From an uncultured Bacteroidota bacterium (GTDB taxonomy: Bacteria; Bacteroidota; Bacteroidia; Chitinophagales; Chitinophagaceae): a stretch of 40,351 nt of DNA. Of the stretch, positions 17,501 to 25,832 are shown piece by piece. Under the pieces are notes generated by a model. That model saw only the letters and a program-made list of their open reading frames with translations, did not search any database and was not told the origin of the DNA. Where the stretch lies: positions 1 to 40,351 of the forward strand of contig CAIQHJ010000183.1 of assembly GCA_903871575.1 (NCBI GenBank), read 5' to 3'. Positions within the stretch are counted from its first letter, which is position 1; every line of letters starts with the position of its first letter. A program made the position numbers and the translations under genes.

Positions 17501-18268
17501 ATGATCAAACAAATTCCCAATCTGTTTACGTTATTGAATTTAATATTTGGATGTTGTGCCATAGTTGCTGTTCTTCAAAGTGGTGTTGCCATTCAATATG
17601 ATGGTGCTGGCAATCAATACATTGACATACCCGAAAAAATATTTTTGTCATCTATATTTATTGGCTTGGCTGCTGTAATTGATTTTTTTGATGGTTTTGT
17701 GGCTAGGTTGTTGAAAGCAAGTTCTGAAATGGGTAAGCAGTTGGATTCGTTGGCTGATGTGGTGAGTTTTGGGGTTGCGCCTTCCATGATTATTTATCAA
17801 TTCTTGCGTATGGGTTATGCTTCGGAGGAAAATGGATTGGAGGTGAATGCTGTTTTTTTAATGCCAGCATTTGTGATTGCAGCTGCAGCAGCATATAGGT
17901 TAGCAAAATTTAATTTAGATACGCGACAAACCGATTCATTTATTGGCGTTCCTACACCGGCCATTGGATTGTTGATTGCTTCATTTCCGTTGATATATTG
18001 GACTACCGAATCGGCAACGGTTGTTGGTTTGCTTACCAATAAATGGATGATATATGCAATTATTATAGTAGTGTCGTGGTTAATGGTAAGTCCCATTTCG
18101 ATGATGTCATTGAAGATAAAATCTTTGAATTTTAAACAACATATTCATTGGCTCATATGGATTGTATTGAGCATTGTGTTGGCTATCATTTTTCGATGGT
18201 TAGCGGTGCCAATGGCTTTTATCGCATACATTATTTTATCTTTGCTCAACAAAAAAAAGTTATCATGA
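17501..18268 (+). CDS. pssA: CDP-diacylglycerol--serine O-phosphatidyltransferase
   Basis: An integral membrane enzyme making phosphatidylserine, the precursor of phosphatidylethanolamine. The 255-residue protein starts MIKQIPNLFTLLNLIFGC, typical of the family, and has the CDP-alcohol phosphotransferase motif D-x2-DG-x2-AR-x8-G-x3-D-x3-D at residues 61-86. About seven to eight hydrophobic helices are visible. I chose the ATG at 17501; a TTG at 17486 would add five unsupported residues. The stop codon overlaps the purS start (ATGA), so the two are translationally coupled. No decarboxylase gene (psd) is in the window. Confidence 0.94.
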   Translation: MIKQIPNLFTLLNLIFGCCAIVAVLQSGVAIQYDGAGNQYIDIPEKIFLSSIFIGLAAVIDFFDGFVARLLKASSEMGKQLDSLADVVSFGVAPSMIIYQFLRMGYASEENGLEVNAVFLMPAFVIAAAAAYRLAKFNLDTRQTDSFIGVPTPAIGLLIASFPLIYWTTESATVVGLLTNKWMIYAIIIVVSWLMVSPISMMSLKIKSLNFKQHIHWLIWIVLSIVLAIIFRWLAVPMAFIAYIILSLLNKKKLS

Positions 18269-18510
18269 TATTTACTGCACAAATTAAAGTAATGCCATTA
18301 AAAGATTTATTGGATCCTCAAGGAAAAGCAGTTTTGGGTGGTTTGCACAATTTAGGAATGAACAGTATTGAAGATGTTAGAATTGGAAAGCAAATTGATT
18401 TGCAAATTGAAGCAGCATCAAAAGAAGCAGCCATTCAAATAGCTACAGAAGCAGCTACAAAATTATTAGCTAATCAGGTGATGGAAATGTTTGAAATTAC
18501 TATTTTATAA
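18265..18510 (+). CDS. purS: Phosphoribosylformylglycinamidine synthase subunit PurS
   Basis: The small (81-residue) subunit that, with PurL and PurQ, forms the FGAM synthase complex of purine synthesis and helps channel ammonia. The start MIFTAQIKVMPLKDLLDPQG, followed by 'VLGGLHNLGMNSIEDVRIGK', is the usual PurS fold pattern. The ATG overlaps the pssA stop by four nucleotides; a longer open frame upstream is pssA in another frame. purL and purQ are not in the window, so this subunit is encoded apart from its partners. Confidence 0.92.
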   Translation: MIFTAQIKVMPLKDLLDPQGKAVLGGLHNLGMNSIEDVRIGKQIDLQIEAASKEAAIQIATEAATKLLANQVMEMFEITIL

Positions 18511-18521
18511 TTTCTTTTTAG

Positions 18522-19190
18522 ATGCTCTATCTTGTACCAACGCCCGTCGGAAATTTAGCCGATATTACTTTTAGAGCGATAGCGATATTGAAATCTGTAG
18601 ATTTAATTCTTGCAGAAGATACCAGAACTTCTGGCGTGTTGCTCAATCATTATGAAATTGATGTGCCCATAACGCCATACCATCAACACAATGAACATCG
18701 GGTTGTAGAACATTTGATTAGTCAATTGATGGTTGGGAAAAATATGGCCTTGATAACCGATGCCGGCACGCCAGGAATCAGCGACCCTGCTTATTTACTG
18801 GTAAAAGCTTGTACAGAAAATAATATTGAAGTTTCTTGTTTGCCAGGTGCCACCGCTTTTGTTCCTGCTTTGGTTTGTAGTGGATTACCCACCGATAGTT
18901 TCTGTTTCGAAGGTTTTTTGCCACTCAAAAAAGGGCGTCAAACTTTTCTTAAAAGAATGGCGCAGGAAGAAAGAACAATGATTTTTTATGAAAGTCCTAT
19001 GCGGTTGGTAAAAACATTAAGTCATTTTATTGAATATTTTGGTGCGGAAAGAAAATGCTGTGTTAGCAGAGAACTCTCCAAAAAATTTGAAGAAAACAAA
19101 CGCGGAACTTTACAAGAAGTTCATGATTATTTTAATGCAAAATCAGTAAAAGGAGAGATTGTTATTGTGGTAGAAGGGGGGAAGGGATAA
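18522..19190 (+). CDS. rsmI: 16S rRNA (cytidine(1402)-2'-O)-methyltransferase RsmI, short form
   Basis: A tetrapyrrole-methylase-fold SAM-dependent enzyme that 2'-O-methylates C1402 in the ribosomal decoding site. The 222-residue product has 'VPTPVGNLADITFRA' at the N-terminus, 'AEDTRTSGVLL', the glycine-rich 'ALITDAGTPGISDPAY', 'CLPGATAFVPAL' and 'VSRELSKKFEE'. It lacks the C-terminal extension of the E. coli enzyme (286 residues), as often seen in Bacteroidetes. It lies 11 nt after purS. Its stop codon sits at the very start of the heptanucleotide array. Confidence 0.9.
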   Translation: MLYLVPTPVGNLADITFRAIAILKSVDLILAEDTRTSGVLLNHYEIDVPITPYHQHNEHRVVEHLISQLMVGKNMALITDAGTPGISDPAYLLVKACTENNIEVSCLPGATAFVPALVCSGLPTDSFCFEGFLPLKKGRQTFLKRMAQEERTMIFYESPMRLVKTLSHFIEYFGAERKCCVSRELSKKFEENKRGTLQEVHDYFNAKSVKGEIVIVVEGGKG

Positions 19191-19191
19191 G

Positions 19192-19247
19192 CTGGATACT
19201 GGATGCTGGATGCTGGATGCTGGATACTGGATGCTGGATGCTGGATA
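19192..19247. repeat. Heptanucleotide tandem array CTGGAT(A/G), 8 units
   Basis: Eight uninterrupted 7-nt units start at 19192 and differ only at the last base (A, G, G, G, A, G, G, A). The array begins one base after the rsmI stop codon. GGATAAGCT occurs on both sides (19185-19193 and 19243-19251). Because 7 is not a multiple of 3, both strands stay open in reading frames and produce spurious repeats such as HPASSIQ. Confidence 0.95.
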
Positions 19248-19258
19248 AGCTTTCTCAA

Positions 19259-19307
19259 CACCAAACAACAAACACCAAACAATAAACACCAAACACCAAA
19301 CAATAAA
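19259..19307. repeat. Heptanucleotide tandem array CA(C/A)(C/T)AAA, 7 units
   Basis: Seven 7-nt units follow the first array after 11 nt: CACCAAA, CAACAAA, CACCAAA, CAATAAA, CACCAAA, CACCAAA, CAATAAA. The array ends 9 nt before the start codon of the M1 peptidase and would form most of its 5' leader. It has the same period but an unrelated sequence. Confidence 0.93.
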
Positions 19308-19316
19308 CATTTATTC

Positions 19317-21248
19317 ATGAAACACATACATCTATTTTTTATCCTTTGTTTTTTATCCACAGCGAGCTTATTTGCACAAGCGGATAGATGGCAGCAATCG
19401 GTTAATTATACCATGAATATTGACGTTGATGTGGTTGCCAATCAATTCAAAGGCACACAAAAACTAGTGTACCAAAACAATTCAAATGAGCGATTAGATA
19501 AAGTGTATTATCATTTATACTGGAATGCATTTCAACCAAACAGCAGCATGGATGTTAGGAGCAGAGAGTTGGGAAAGCAACTCATCAACGGCAGACCTGA
19601 TTGGGATGGGAGAGTGAAAGATAGAATTTCTAAATTGACACCGACCGAAATCGGATTTCAAAAAATCATTTCCTTAAAGATGAATGGAATCCCTCAGCCA
19701 TTTACATATCATGAAACCATTTTGGAAGTACAATTAACTTCGCCAATACAGCCCAAAACCAAAGTTGTATTTGACATGGTTTTTGAAACACAAGTTCCAT
19801 TACAAGTTAGAAGAAGCGGTAGAGATAATCCCCAAACAGGTGTGCGATACAGCATGAGTCAATGGTATCCGAAAATGTGTGAATACGATTATGAGGGATG
19901 GCATCCAACGCCATACGTTGCCAGAGAATTTTATGGTGTATGGGGTGATTTTGATGTGACAATCAATATCGATAAAGCATACAAATTGGGTGGTACCGGC
20001 GTTTTGATGAATGCAAATGAAATTGGTTGGGGTTACGATAAACCAGGTACGGCATTGAAATCCATTTTAACAGCAAAAAGAAAATGGCATTTTACAGGAC
20101 AGCGCATACATGATTTTGTTTGGGCTGCAGATCCAGATTATAAACACATAACCCAGCCTATTCCCAATGGACCAACCATACATGTTTTGTACAATTACGA
20201 CACTTCAAAAATTTCGGAAGAAGCAGATTGGAAAAAAGTAGCTACATCAGCAGTGAAAGTGTTGCCATACATAGAAAGTCATTTTGGAAAATATCCTTAC
20301 CCACAATATTCGTTTATCCATGGTGGTGATGGCGGAATGGAATATCCGATGGCCACATTATTGAGCGGCCCTTCTTTGGGAACTGTTTTTCATGAATGGA
20401 TGCACACTTGGTATCAAATGATACTCGCAACAAATGAAAGCATGTATGCCTGGATGGATGAAGGCTTTACAAGTTATGGCGAAGATTTGCTTACCAAATT
20501 CGACAATCAAAAAGCATCGATTGTTGAGTACAAAGAAGCGCTTCAAGCCAACCCGCAAAATGAGAAATTGAAAAACCTCATTCAATCTTTGCCTGAAGAT
20601 CACGCAGCCGCATACGCGAGCTATTTTAATTTGGCGAAAAGCGGTTTGGAAGAACCCATGACAACCCATGCCGACCACTACAATAGCAATTACGCTTATA
20701 GCATAGACGCGTATTCAAAAGGGGAAGTTTTTGTGGAGCAATTGGGATACATCACCGGCGCATCCATCAGAGACAGCATTTTGTTGCAGTATTACAGAAC
20801 CTGGAAATTTAAACATCCCAATGCCACAGATTTTTTTAGAATAGCAGAAAAAACAAGTGGATTGCAATTGGACTGGTACAAAGAATATTGGGTGAACACA
20901 ACCAAAACAATTGATTATGCCATCGATAGCTTATGGGAAGAAAATGGTGTTTCCAATATTAGGATAAAACGCATCGGACATATGCCCATGCCGATTGATT
21001 TAAGCATTACCCTAAAATCAGGAGAAAATGAGATGCACCAGATTCCTTTGAATTTAATGTTTGGCCACAAGCCTTCCGAAGATAAAACAACAATAACCGT
21101 GGTTGAACCAGAATGGCGTTGGACGCACCCTACTTACATTGTACAACTCAACAAGAAACTTACAGAGATTTCAAAAGTGGAGATAGATCCATCAAAAAGA
21201 ATGGCAGATGTTGAACGAAAAAACAATGTGCTGGAACTCAAATGGTAA
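19317..21248 (+). CDS. Secreted M1 family zinc metallopeptidase
   Basis: A gluzincin aminopeptidase-type enzyme, exported: signal peptide MKHIHLFFILCFLSTASLFA, about residues 1-20. The 643-residue protein has an N-terminal beta domain and the exopeptidase-like 'GGDGGMEYPMATL'. Its zinc site is HEWMH (359-363) with the third ligand Glu382 in 'WMDEGFTSYGED', exactly 18 residues later as the family needs. A C-terminal domain follows with no sorting signal visible, so it is probably periplasmic. I chose the ATG at 19317. An in-frame ATG at 19203 lies in the heptamer array and would give a repetitive, non-signal N-terminus. Its stop codon abuts that of rsmG with no gap. Confidence 0.92.
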   Translation: MKHIHLFFILCFLSTASLFAQADRWQQSVNYTMNIDVDVVANQFKGTQKLVYQNNSNERLDKVYYHLYWNAFQPNSSMDVRSRELGKQLINGRPDWDGRVKDRISKLTPTEIGFQKIISLKMNGIPQPFTYHETILEVQLTSPIQPKTKVVFDMVFETQVPLQVRRSGRDNPQTGVRYSMSQWYPKMCEYDYEGWHPTPYVAREFYGVWGDFDVTINIDKAYKLGGTGVLMNANEIGWGYDKPGTALKSILTAKRKWHFTGQRIHDFVWAADPDYKHITQPIPNGPTIHVLYNYDTSKISEEADWKKVATSAVKVLPYIESHFGKYPYPQYSFIHGGDGGMEYPMATLLSGPSLGTVFHEWMHTWYQMILATNESMYAWMDEGFTSYGEDLLTKFDNQKASIVEYKEALQANPQNEKLKNLIQSLPEDHAAAYASYFNLAKSGLEEPMTTHADHYNSNYAYSIDAYSKGEVFVEQLGYITGASIRDSILLQYYRTWKFKHPNATDFFRIAEKTSGLQLDWYKEYWVNTTKTIDYAIDSLWEENGVSNIRIKRIGHMPMPIDLSITLKSGENEMHQIPLNLMFGHKPSEDKTTITVVEPEWRWTHPTYIVQLNKKLTEISKVEIDPSKRMADVERKNNVLELKW

Positions 21249-21881
21249 TTATTTGATCGGTTGGTACAACATGAATTTCTCGTTAAAATGCGCTTCATTA
21301 AAAAATTGATTGATGCTCCAAATATAGGGCTTACAGTCGCTTTCTTGAATTTCTTGCGTAAGGTCGCCGCCTTTTAAACATATCAACCCGTTTGGCGCGT
21401 TTTCATTGGTAGTTGGGTATTTTTTTAGTAGGGGTTTGCTCCATTTCCAAAGGTCTTTTAAAGGGGCAACTGCCCTAGATATGACAGTTTCAAATTTCCT
21501 GTCTTTGATATCTTCTGCTCTAGAATGTCGAATGGAAACATTTTGAAGCCCAATGGCTGTTGCTATTTCATGAACAACTTGTAGTTTTTTATTGATGCTG
21601 TCTACCATCAAAAATTCGGTCTCCGGAAAAAAAATAGCCAATGGCAATCCCGGAAATCCACCACCGCAACCTAGGTCCATGACATGGGTATTTTTTTGAA
21701 ATTCGAATGTCGTTGCAATGGTTAAAGAATGCAATACATGATGTAAATAAAAATTATCCAAGTCTTTACGACTGATGACATTGATCTTCTGATTCCATTC
21801 TCCATATAAACCATGCAACTGTTCAAATTGGCTATGTTGAGCTGGTGTAAAATCTGCAAAATATTTTTCAATTATTTCCAT
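21249..21881 (-). CDS. rsmG: 16S rRNA (guanine(527)-N7)-methyltransferase RsmG
   Basis: A SAM-dependent Rossmann-fold methyltransferase (GidB) that modifies G527 of 16S rRNA; loss gives low-level streptomycin resistance in other bacteria. The 210-residue product has the SAM motif DLGCGGGFPG (69-78), 'HSRAEDI' and 'VISRAVAPLKDLWKW', all typical. Its start overlaps the end of the upstream glycosyltransferase gene by 10 nt, so the two are co-transcribed. Its stop touches that of the convergent M1 peptidase gene, leaving no room for a separate terminator. Confidence 0.95.
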   Translation of the reverse strand: MEIIEKYFADFTPAQHSQFEQLHGLYGEWNQKINVISRKDLDNFYLHHVLHSLTIATTFEFQKNTHVMDLGCGGGFPGLPLAIFFPETEFLMVDSINKKLQVVHEIATAIGLQNVSIRHSRAEDIKDRKFETVISRAVAPLKDLWKWSKPLLKKYPTTNENAPNGLICLKGGDLTQEIQESDCKPYIWSINQFFNEAHFNEKFMLYQPIK

Positions 21882-23005
21882 GATGTGGAAGGTTTTTTAA
21901 TCAATGATGTAGAAAAAATCAGGTAATAAAAAAACATCCAAATATCAAAAAACAACAAATAAGGCAGCAAGTCTTTTTCATTTAATTTGATGAGTGATTT
22001 TCCAATTACCAAAGATTGTAATAAGAATTTGCCTCCATAAATGATTAATGCAATTTGCCAATTATAAAATAAACAAGTTGCAATGAGCGCCGGGTAGAAT
22101 AAAAATTGGGTTGCTGCATACAAGCCTAATAGCAATTTATGTCCGCCCTTGTAATATTTGCTAGTTGAGTAATGGCGTTGTTTTTGACGAACCCATTGTT
22201 TCCAAGATGAAGCAGGTTTACTAAAAGTGAAACTGTCTTTGTCAATATTAATTTTTGTGTTTTTTTTATTTGCCGCCATATTTACAAACAAATCATCATC
22301 ACCACCTGGAATATTGTTATGTGCAGAGAATCCTTTGTGTTTATAAAACAATGCTTTTTTATAACTTAAGTTTCTGCCCACACCCATATACGGCATACCC
22401 CATAATGCATAGCTCAAATATTGGATAGCGGTATGAAAAGTTTCCCATCTAATCAGTTTGTTTAATAAACTTTTTTGTTTGTGATATGGGCTGTAACCCA
22501 ATACGATTTCTGTCTGATCGTTAAACGTAGATTGCATCGATTGAATCCAATGTTCACTTGCGGGAACACAGTCTGCATCCGTGAGCAATACAATTTCATG
22601 TTTAGCCGACTTTACCCCAACAGCCAAAGGAAATTTTTTCCCTGGAATCATCTTTGCTTCTTGTGTGAGTTCGATGATGTTGAGTTGTTTATAAGACCGT
22701 TGTAATTCCTCTAACACATATTTACTATCATCAAAAGAATTGTCGTTGACAACAATTACTTCGTGCGTTGTTTTATAGTCTTGAATGAGAACACCTGGGA
22801 GATTTTTTGCAATGTTTGCAGCCTCGTCCCTTGCACAAATGACAACACTAACCGGATGTGTTTGAGAAACCAATTTGCTTTTGGGTTTGTACAATGCCAA
22901 TCTGCCAAAGAAAAATAGGATATAAAATAGCTGTATGAAGCTCACCGCACAGAAGAAAATAAAAACAAGTGTTTGCCAATGGTCTAGAAAAAATAATTTG
23001 TTCAT
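21872..23005 (-). CDS. Membrane-bound family 2 glycosyltransferase
   Basis: The 377-residue protein has an N-terminal membrane helix (about 11-33), a cytosolic GT-A domain and two or three C-terminal helices. The GT2 features are 'VSVVICARDEAANI' (52-65), 'VIVVNDNSFDD', the metal-binding TDAD (142-145), 'GGDDDLFVN' and 'RQKQRHYSTSKYY', which corresponds to the QxxRW motif of processive and related enzymes. Substrate and acceptor cannot be told from sequence; a role in envelope polysaccharide or lipid glycosylation is inference. I used the ATG at 23005; an earlier start at 23044 would add 13 residues before the helix. It is the first gene of a pair with rsmG and diverges from tgt. Confidence 0.85.
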   Translation of the reverse strand: MNKLFFLDHWQTLVFIFFCAVSFIQLFYILFFFGRLALYKPKSKLVSQTHPVSVVICARDEAANIAKNLPGVLIQDYKTTHEVIVVNDNSFDDSKYVLEELQRSYKQLNIIELTQEAKMIPGKKFPLAVGVKSAKHEIVLLTDADCVPASEHWIQSMQSTFNDQTEIVLGYSPYHKQKSLLNKLIRWETFHTAIQYLSYALWGMPYMGVGRNLSYKKALFYKHKGFSAHNNIPGGDDDLFVNMAANKKNTKINIDKDSFTFSKPASSWKQWVRQKQRHYSTSKYYKGGHKLLLGLYAATQFLFYPALIATCLFYNWQIALIIYGGKFLLQSLVIGKSLIKLNEKDLLPYLLFFDIWMFFYYLIFSTSLIKKPSTSWK

Positions 23006-23069
23006 TGCTGCAAAAATATGCTTTACTGCTATTATTGTAACCAATATCTAAAAGGCATTTTTAAAAATT

Positions 23070-23077
23070 TATATTTG
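23070..23077 (+). promoter_or_regulatory. Candidate -7 element for tgt
   Basis: TATATTTG fits TAnnTTTG and lies 17 nt before the tgt ATG, so the leader would be about 10 nt. No convincing TTTG at the -33 spacing is seen. Confidence 0.4.
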
Positions 23078-23094
23078 CAAAGAAAAAGGACAAT

Positions 23095-24234
23095 ATGCCT
23101 GCATTACAATTTTCAATTTTACAAAAGGATTTACATTCAAGAGCAAGGGCTGGTATAATTAGAACCGACCATGGCCAAATAGAAACACCCATCTTTATGC
23201 CGGTGGGAACTGTGGGCAGCGTGAAGGCCGTGTCGCAACAACAACTCCTTCAAGAAGTAAAAGCCGAAATCATTTTAGGCAATACCTATCATTTGTATTT
23301 GCGTCCAGGCTTAGAAACATTAGAAAAGATAGGAGGGCTCCATCAATTTAATGGCTGGAAAAAACCTATACTCACAGACAGTGGCGGCTTTCAAGTTTTT
23401 TCTTTAGCAAAAAGCAGAAAAATTACTGAAGATGGGGTTGTGTTTCAATCACATATTGATGGAAGCAAGCATTTGTTCACACCAGAAAATGTAATGGATA
23501 CGCAAAGAATTATTGGCGGTGACATTATCATGGCTTTTGATGAATGCCCGCCCGGAGGAAGTGATTATGGCTATGCAAAAAAATCGATGGAACTAACCCA
23601 TCGTTGGTTAGACAGATGTTTTAATCGATTTAATTCAACCGGAGATAAATATGGATATACACAAAATTTATTTCCCATCGTGCAAGGTGGTGTGCATCCC
23701 GATTTAAGAAAAGAATCCTGTGCATTTATATCTGGGAAAGAAGCTACAGGAAATGCAATTGGCGGACTAAGTGTTGGTGAGCCAACAGAAAAAATGTATG
23801 AAATGTGTTCGCTCTGTTGCGATCATCTACCGCAAGAAAAACCTCGGTATCTGATGGGGGTTGGAACGCCTTGGAATATTTTAGAATGTATAGAAATGGG
23901 CATCGATATGTTTGATTGTGTAATGCCAACCCGCAATGGTAGAAATGCGATGTTGTTCACCGCAAATGGCATCATCAACATCGACAACAAAAAATGGGAG
24001 CATGACTTTTCTCCAATCGACGAAACAATTGATTGTGATATGAGTGCATTTTATTCAAAAGCGTATTTAAGACACCTCTTGAAAGCCAAAGAATTTTTAG
24101 GGTTGACCATTGCCAGTGTACACAATTTGGCATTTTATTTATGGTTGGTAAAAGAAGCCAGACAACAAATTCAACAGGGTACATTTGTTGGCTGGAAAAA
24201 TGAAATGGTGTTGAGGATGCAACAGAAGTTATAA
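23095..24234 (+). CDS. tgt: tRNA-guanine (queuine) transglycosylase
   Basis: Exchanges guanine-34 of Asp/Asn/His/Tyr tRNAs for preQ1 in queuosine synthesis. The 379-residue product keeps the catalytic residues: Asp95 in 'LTDSGGFQVFSL', nucleophile Asp274 in 'FDCVMPTRNGRNA', and the substrate loop 'GGLSVGEP'. The zinc site is eroded. Where typical bacterial enzymes have CxCxxC before the YS(R/K)AYLRHL helix, this one has IDCDMSAFYS, leaving only Cys314, while the fourth ligand His343 ('ASVHNLAFY') remains. I believe other Bacteroidetes TGTs show similar loss. The gene is divergent from the glycosyltransferase and followed by an OmpA-family gene. Confidence 0.95.
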   Translation: MPALQFSILQKDLHSRARAGIIRTDHGQIETPIFMPVGTVGSVKAVSQQQLLQEVKAEIILGNTYHLYLRPGLETLEKIGGLHQFNGWKKPILTDSGGFQVFSLAKSRKITEDGVVFQSHIDGSKHLFTPENVMDTQRIIGGDIIMAFDECPPGGSDYGYAKKSMELTHRWLDRCFNRFNSTGDKYGYTQNLFPIVQGGVHPDLRKESCAFISGKEATGNAIGGLSVGEPTEKMYEMCSLCCDHLPQEKPRYLMGVGTPWNILECIEMGIDMFDCVMPTRNGRNAMLFTANGIINIDNKKWEHDFSPIDETIDCDMSAFYSKAYLRHLLKAKEFLGLTIASVHNLAFYLWLVKEARQQIQQGTFVGWKNEMVLRMQQKL

Positions 24235-24313
24235 AAAAGTAAAATAGCTTTAACAATGGCGAAAACAAACAAAAAACATAAATCAATATCTTTATCCGGT
24301 AAAAAAATACAGT

Positions 24314-25027
24314 ATGAAAATTAGTAGCTTTTTGGCAATCGCCTTTTCTCTTTTTGTTTCGATTAACACATCCGCACAAACAACACCTGTTCAAAATGCA
24401 TCCATTCCAAAAGATGCGCAAGTGGATGTGACCTTAACAGATTTCAAAGATGTGCCTTTGCCACACGAAATCATGGTATTCAGAAGTAAGAATTACGATA
24501 AAGAATACTCTGGTTTAACAAATGATAGTGGGAAATTTTCGATTCGATTGCCTGCAGGAGATAAATACGATTTGTTTGTTTTAGGTTTCAAGGATTCCAC
24601 CAGCTACGATGTTTTGGATATTCCTGCACCTCAGGGAAATGCATATTACAAGAAACCATTTATTCTTTCATTCCAATTTATGCCGTCTAAAAACTTTGTA
24701 TTGGAGAATTGTAATTTCGATAATGGCAAAGCAACATTACAAGAATCGGCTTCTCCGGTTTTGGATGAATTGGTAAATTATATGAAGAGAAAAGAAGACG
24801 ACAGAATAGAATTGGGCGGCCATACAGATGATGTGGGGGATGATGCAAGCAATCAAAAATTATCATTGGATCGCGCAAATTCAGTTAAAGATTATTTGGT
24901 ATCGAAAGGAATTGATGCAAACAGAATTGTTACCAAAGGTTATGGTGAATCACAACCAATGAATAAAGCAAAGACCAAAGAAGCTAGAGCAGAAAACAGA
25001 AGAACAGAGGTTACAATTTTAGAGTAA
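24314..25027 (+). CDS. OmpA-family peptidoglycan-associated protein
   Basis: The 237-residue exported protein has a signal peptide (cleavage after 'INTSA', residue 21). Residues about 35-110 form a beta domain with 'GLTNDSGKFSIRLPAGDKYDL', like the carboxypeptidase-regulatory or Ig-like modules that precede OmpA_C domains. A canonical OmpA_C follows: 'ENCNFDNGKATLQ', GGHTDDVGDD (His170), 'LSLDRANSVKDYLVSKGI' and the terminal 'ENRRTEVTIL'. It should bind diaminopimelate in the cell wall non-covalently. No lipobox or barrel is seen, so it is probably a soluble periplasmic protein. A bidirectional terminator follows. Confidence 0.9.
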   Translation: MKISSFLAIAFSLFVSINTSAQTTPVQNASIPKDAQVDVTLTDFKDVPLPHEIMVFRSKNYDKEYSGLTNDSGKFSIRLPAGDKYDLFVLGFKDSTSYDVLDIPAPQGNAYYKKPFILSFQFMPSKNFVLENCNFDNGKATLQESASPVLDELVNYMKRKEDDRIELGGHTDDVGDDASNQKLSLDRANSVKDYLVSKGIDANRIVTKGYGESQPMNKAKTKEARAENRRTEVTILE

Positions 25028-25044
25028 TTGTGAAAATGCTACAT

Positions 25045-25077
25045 AAAAAAAGAGGATCAATCGATCCTCTTTTTTTA
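25045..25077. terminator. Bidirectional terminator between the OmpA-family gene and the lipoprotein gene
   Basis: A stem AGAGGATC (25051-25058) pairs with GATCCTCT (25063-25070). It is flanked by an A run on the left and a T run on the right, so it can serve both convergent genes. Confidence 0.9.
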
Positions 25078-25095
25078 TGACTAGTTGTTTCGTAT

Positions 25096-25794
25096 TTATT
25101 GAATGTTCGAAGAAATCAATCTATTGGTTGTATTGACATCGATGAGTGTGCCTTGTCCTTGAATATCCAATTTTAATGCCGTGTTTCTTTCTACCAAACC
25201 AAATTTAGGTGCATAATATGCATACATGTCTTGTGTAACCGTTACAGGCAAAGGAAAAGGAATTCCAGGAATTGTCAACGTAACATTATTGATTTCTGTT
25301 CTTACTTTGATGACATTATTGTAAGTAACACCATTTACAACAACAGATGTGTTGTTGTTTTCGACGATGTTTTTAATGGATGCGTTAACAGAAGCGCCTT
25401 GTTGACTAAAAGCAATAGGGGTTGTCCAGTTGGTGCCATTTGCAACGTTGTTTTTCAAATAAAGCAATTCGATGGTTGGCAATTGTGCAGCAATTTGGGT
25501 AAATTGATAATATTCGTCTCCGCTGATGTTGTAATATTCTTGTGTTGTTCCATTTGCATCAACAGAATTGAACACATGATAAGTTCTTGAACCAACAACG
25601 GTGTCAATGCTGGTAGAAGTTAGGGTATATGGCGTAACGGTGGTTGCCGCATTGTCGGTTGTTTCATAATTCCAAGTCGTTCCCGATGCGAGGGTCATAA
25701 AAGGAGATGCTACATTATTCCCAGAAGGGTTGTCTTTTTTGCAAGAAGTTGCCAAAATCAGGATTGAAAAACCTGCAAATAGTAATTTTTTCAT
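25096..25794 (-). CDS. Uncharacterised lipoprotein
   Basis: I do not recognise the family. The 232-residue protein has a lipoprotein signal 'ILILATSCKKD' (lipidated Cys18) with Lys-Lys-Asp next. The mature part is Thr/Asn-rich and beta-prone ('GTTWNYETTDNAATT', 'VNGVTYNNVIKVRTEI'), with a late aromatic 'DMYAYYAPKFGLVERN'. This layout recalls small Bacteroidetes surface or periplasmic lipoproteins with a lipocalin-like beta sandwich; that is only an impression. It stands alone between a terminator and the divergent infA gene. Confidence 0.7.
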   Translation of the reverse strand: MKKLLFAGFSILILATSCKKDNPSGNNVASPFMTLASGTTWNYETTDNAATTVTPYTLTSTSIDTVVGSRTYHVFNSVDANGTTQEYYNISGDEYYQFTQIAAQLPTIELLYLKNNVANGTNWTTPIAFSQQGASVNASIKNIVENNNTSVVVNGVTYNNVIKVRTEINNVTLTIPGIPFPLPVTVTQDMYAYYAPKFGLVERNTALKLDIQGQGTLIDVNTTNRLISSNIQ

Positions 25795-25832
25795 GTTTTT
25801 TTTGTTTTGAAGTGTAATATTACCAAAAAATG

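Noticed and set aside
19192-19307. Short CRISPR-like array
   Set aside because: Units are 7 nt with no spacers between them and no cas gene nearby; it is a simple tandem repeat.
19127-19360. Minus-strand open frame with HPASSIQ-type repeats across the heptamer arrays
   Set aside because: It is the direct product of a 7-nt tandem array that is open in several frames; no protein family or conserved part outside the array.
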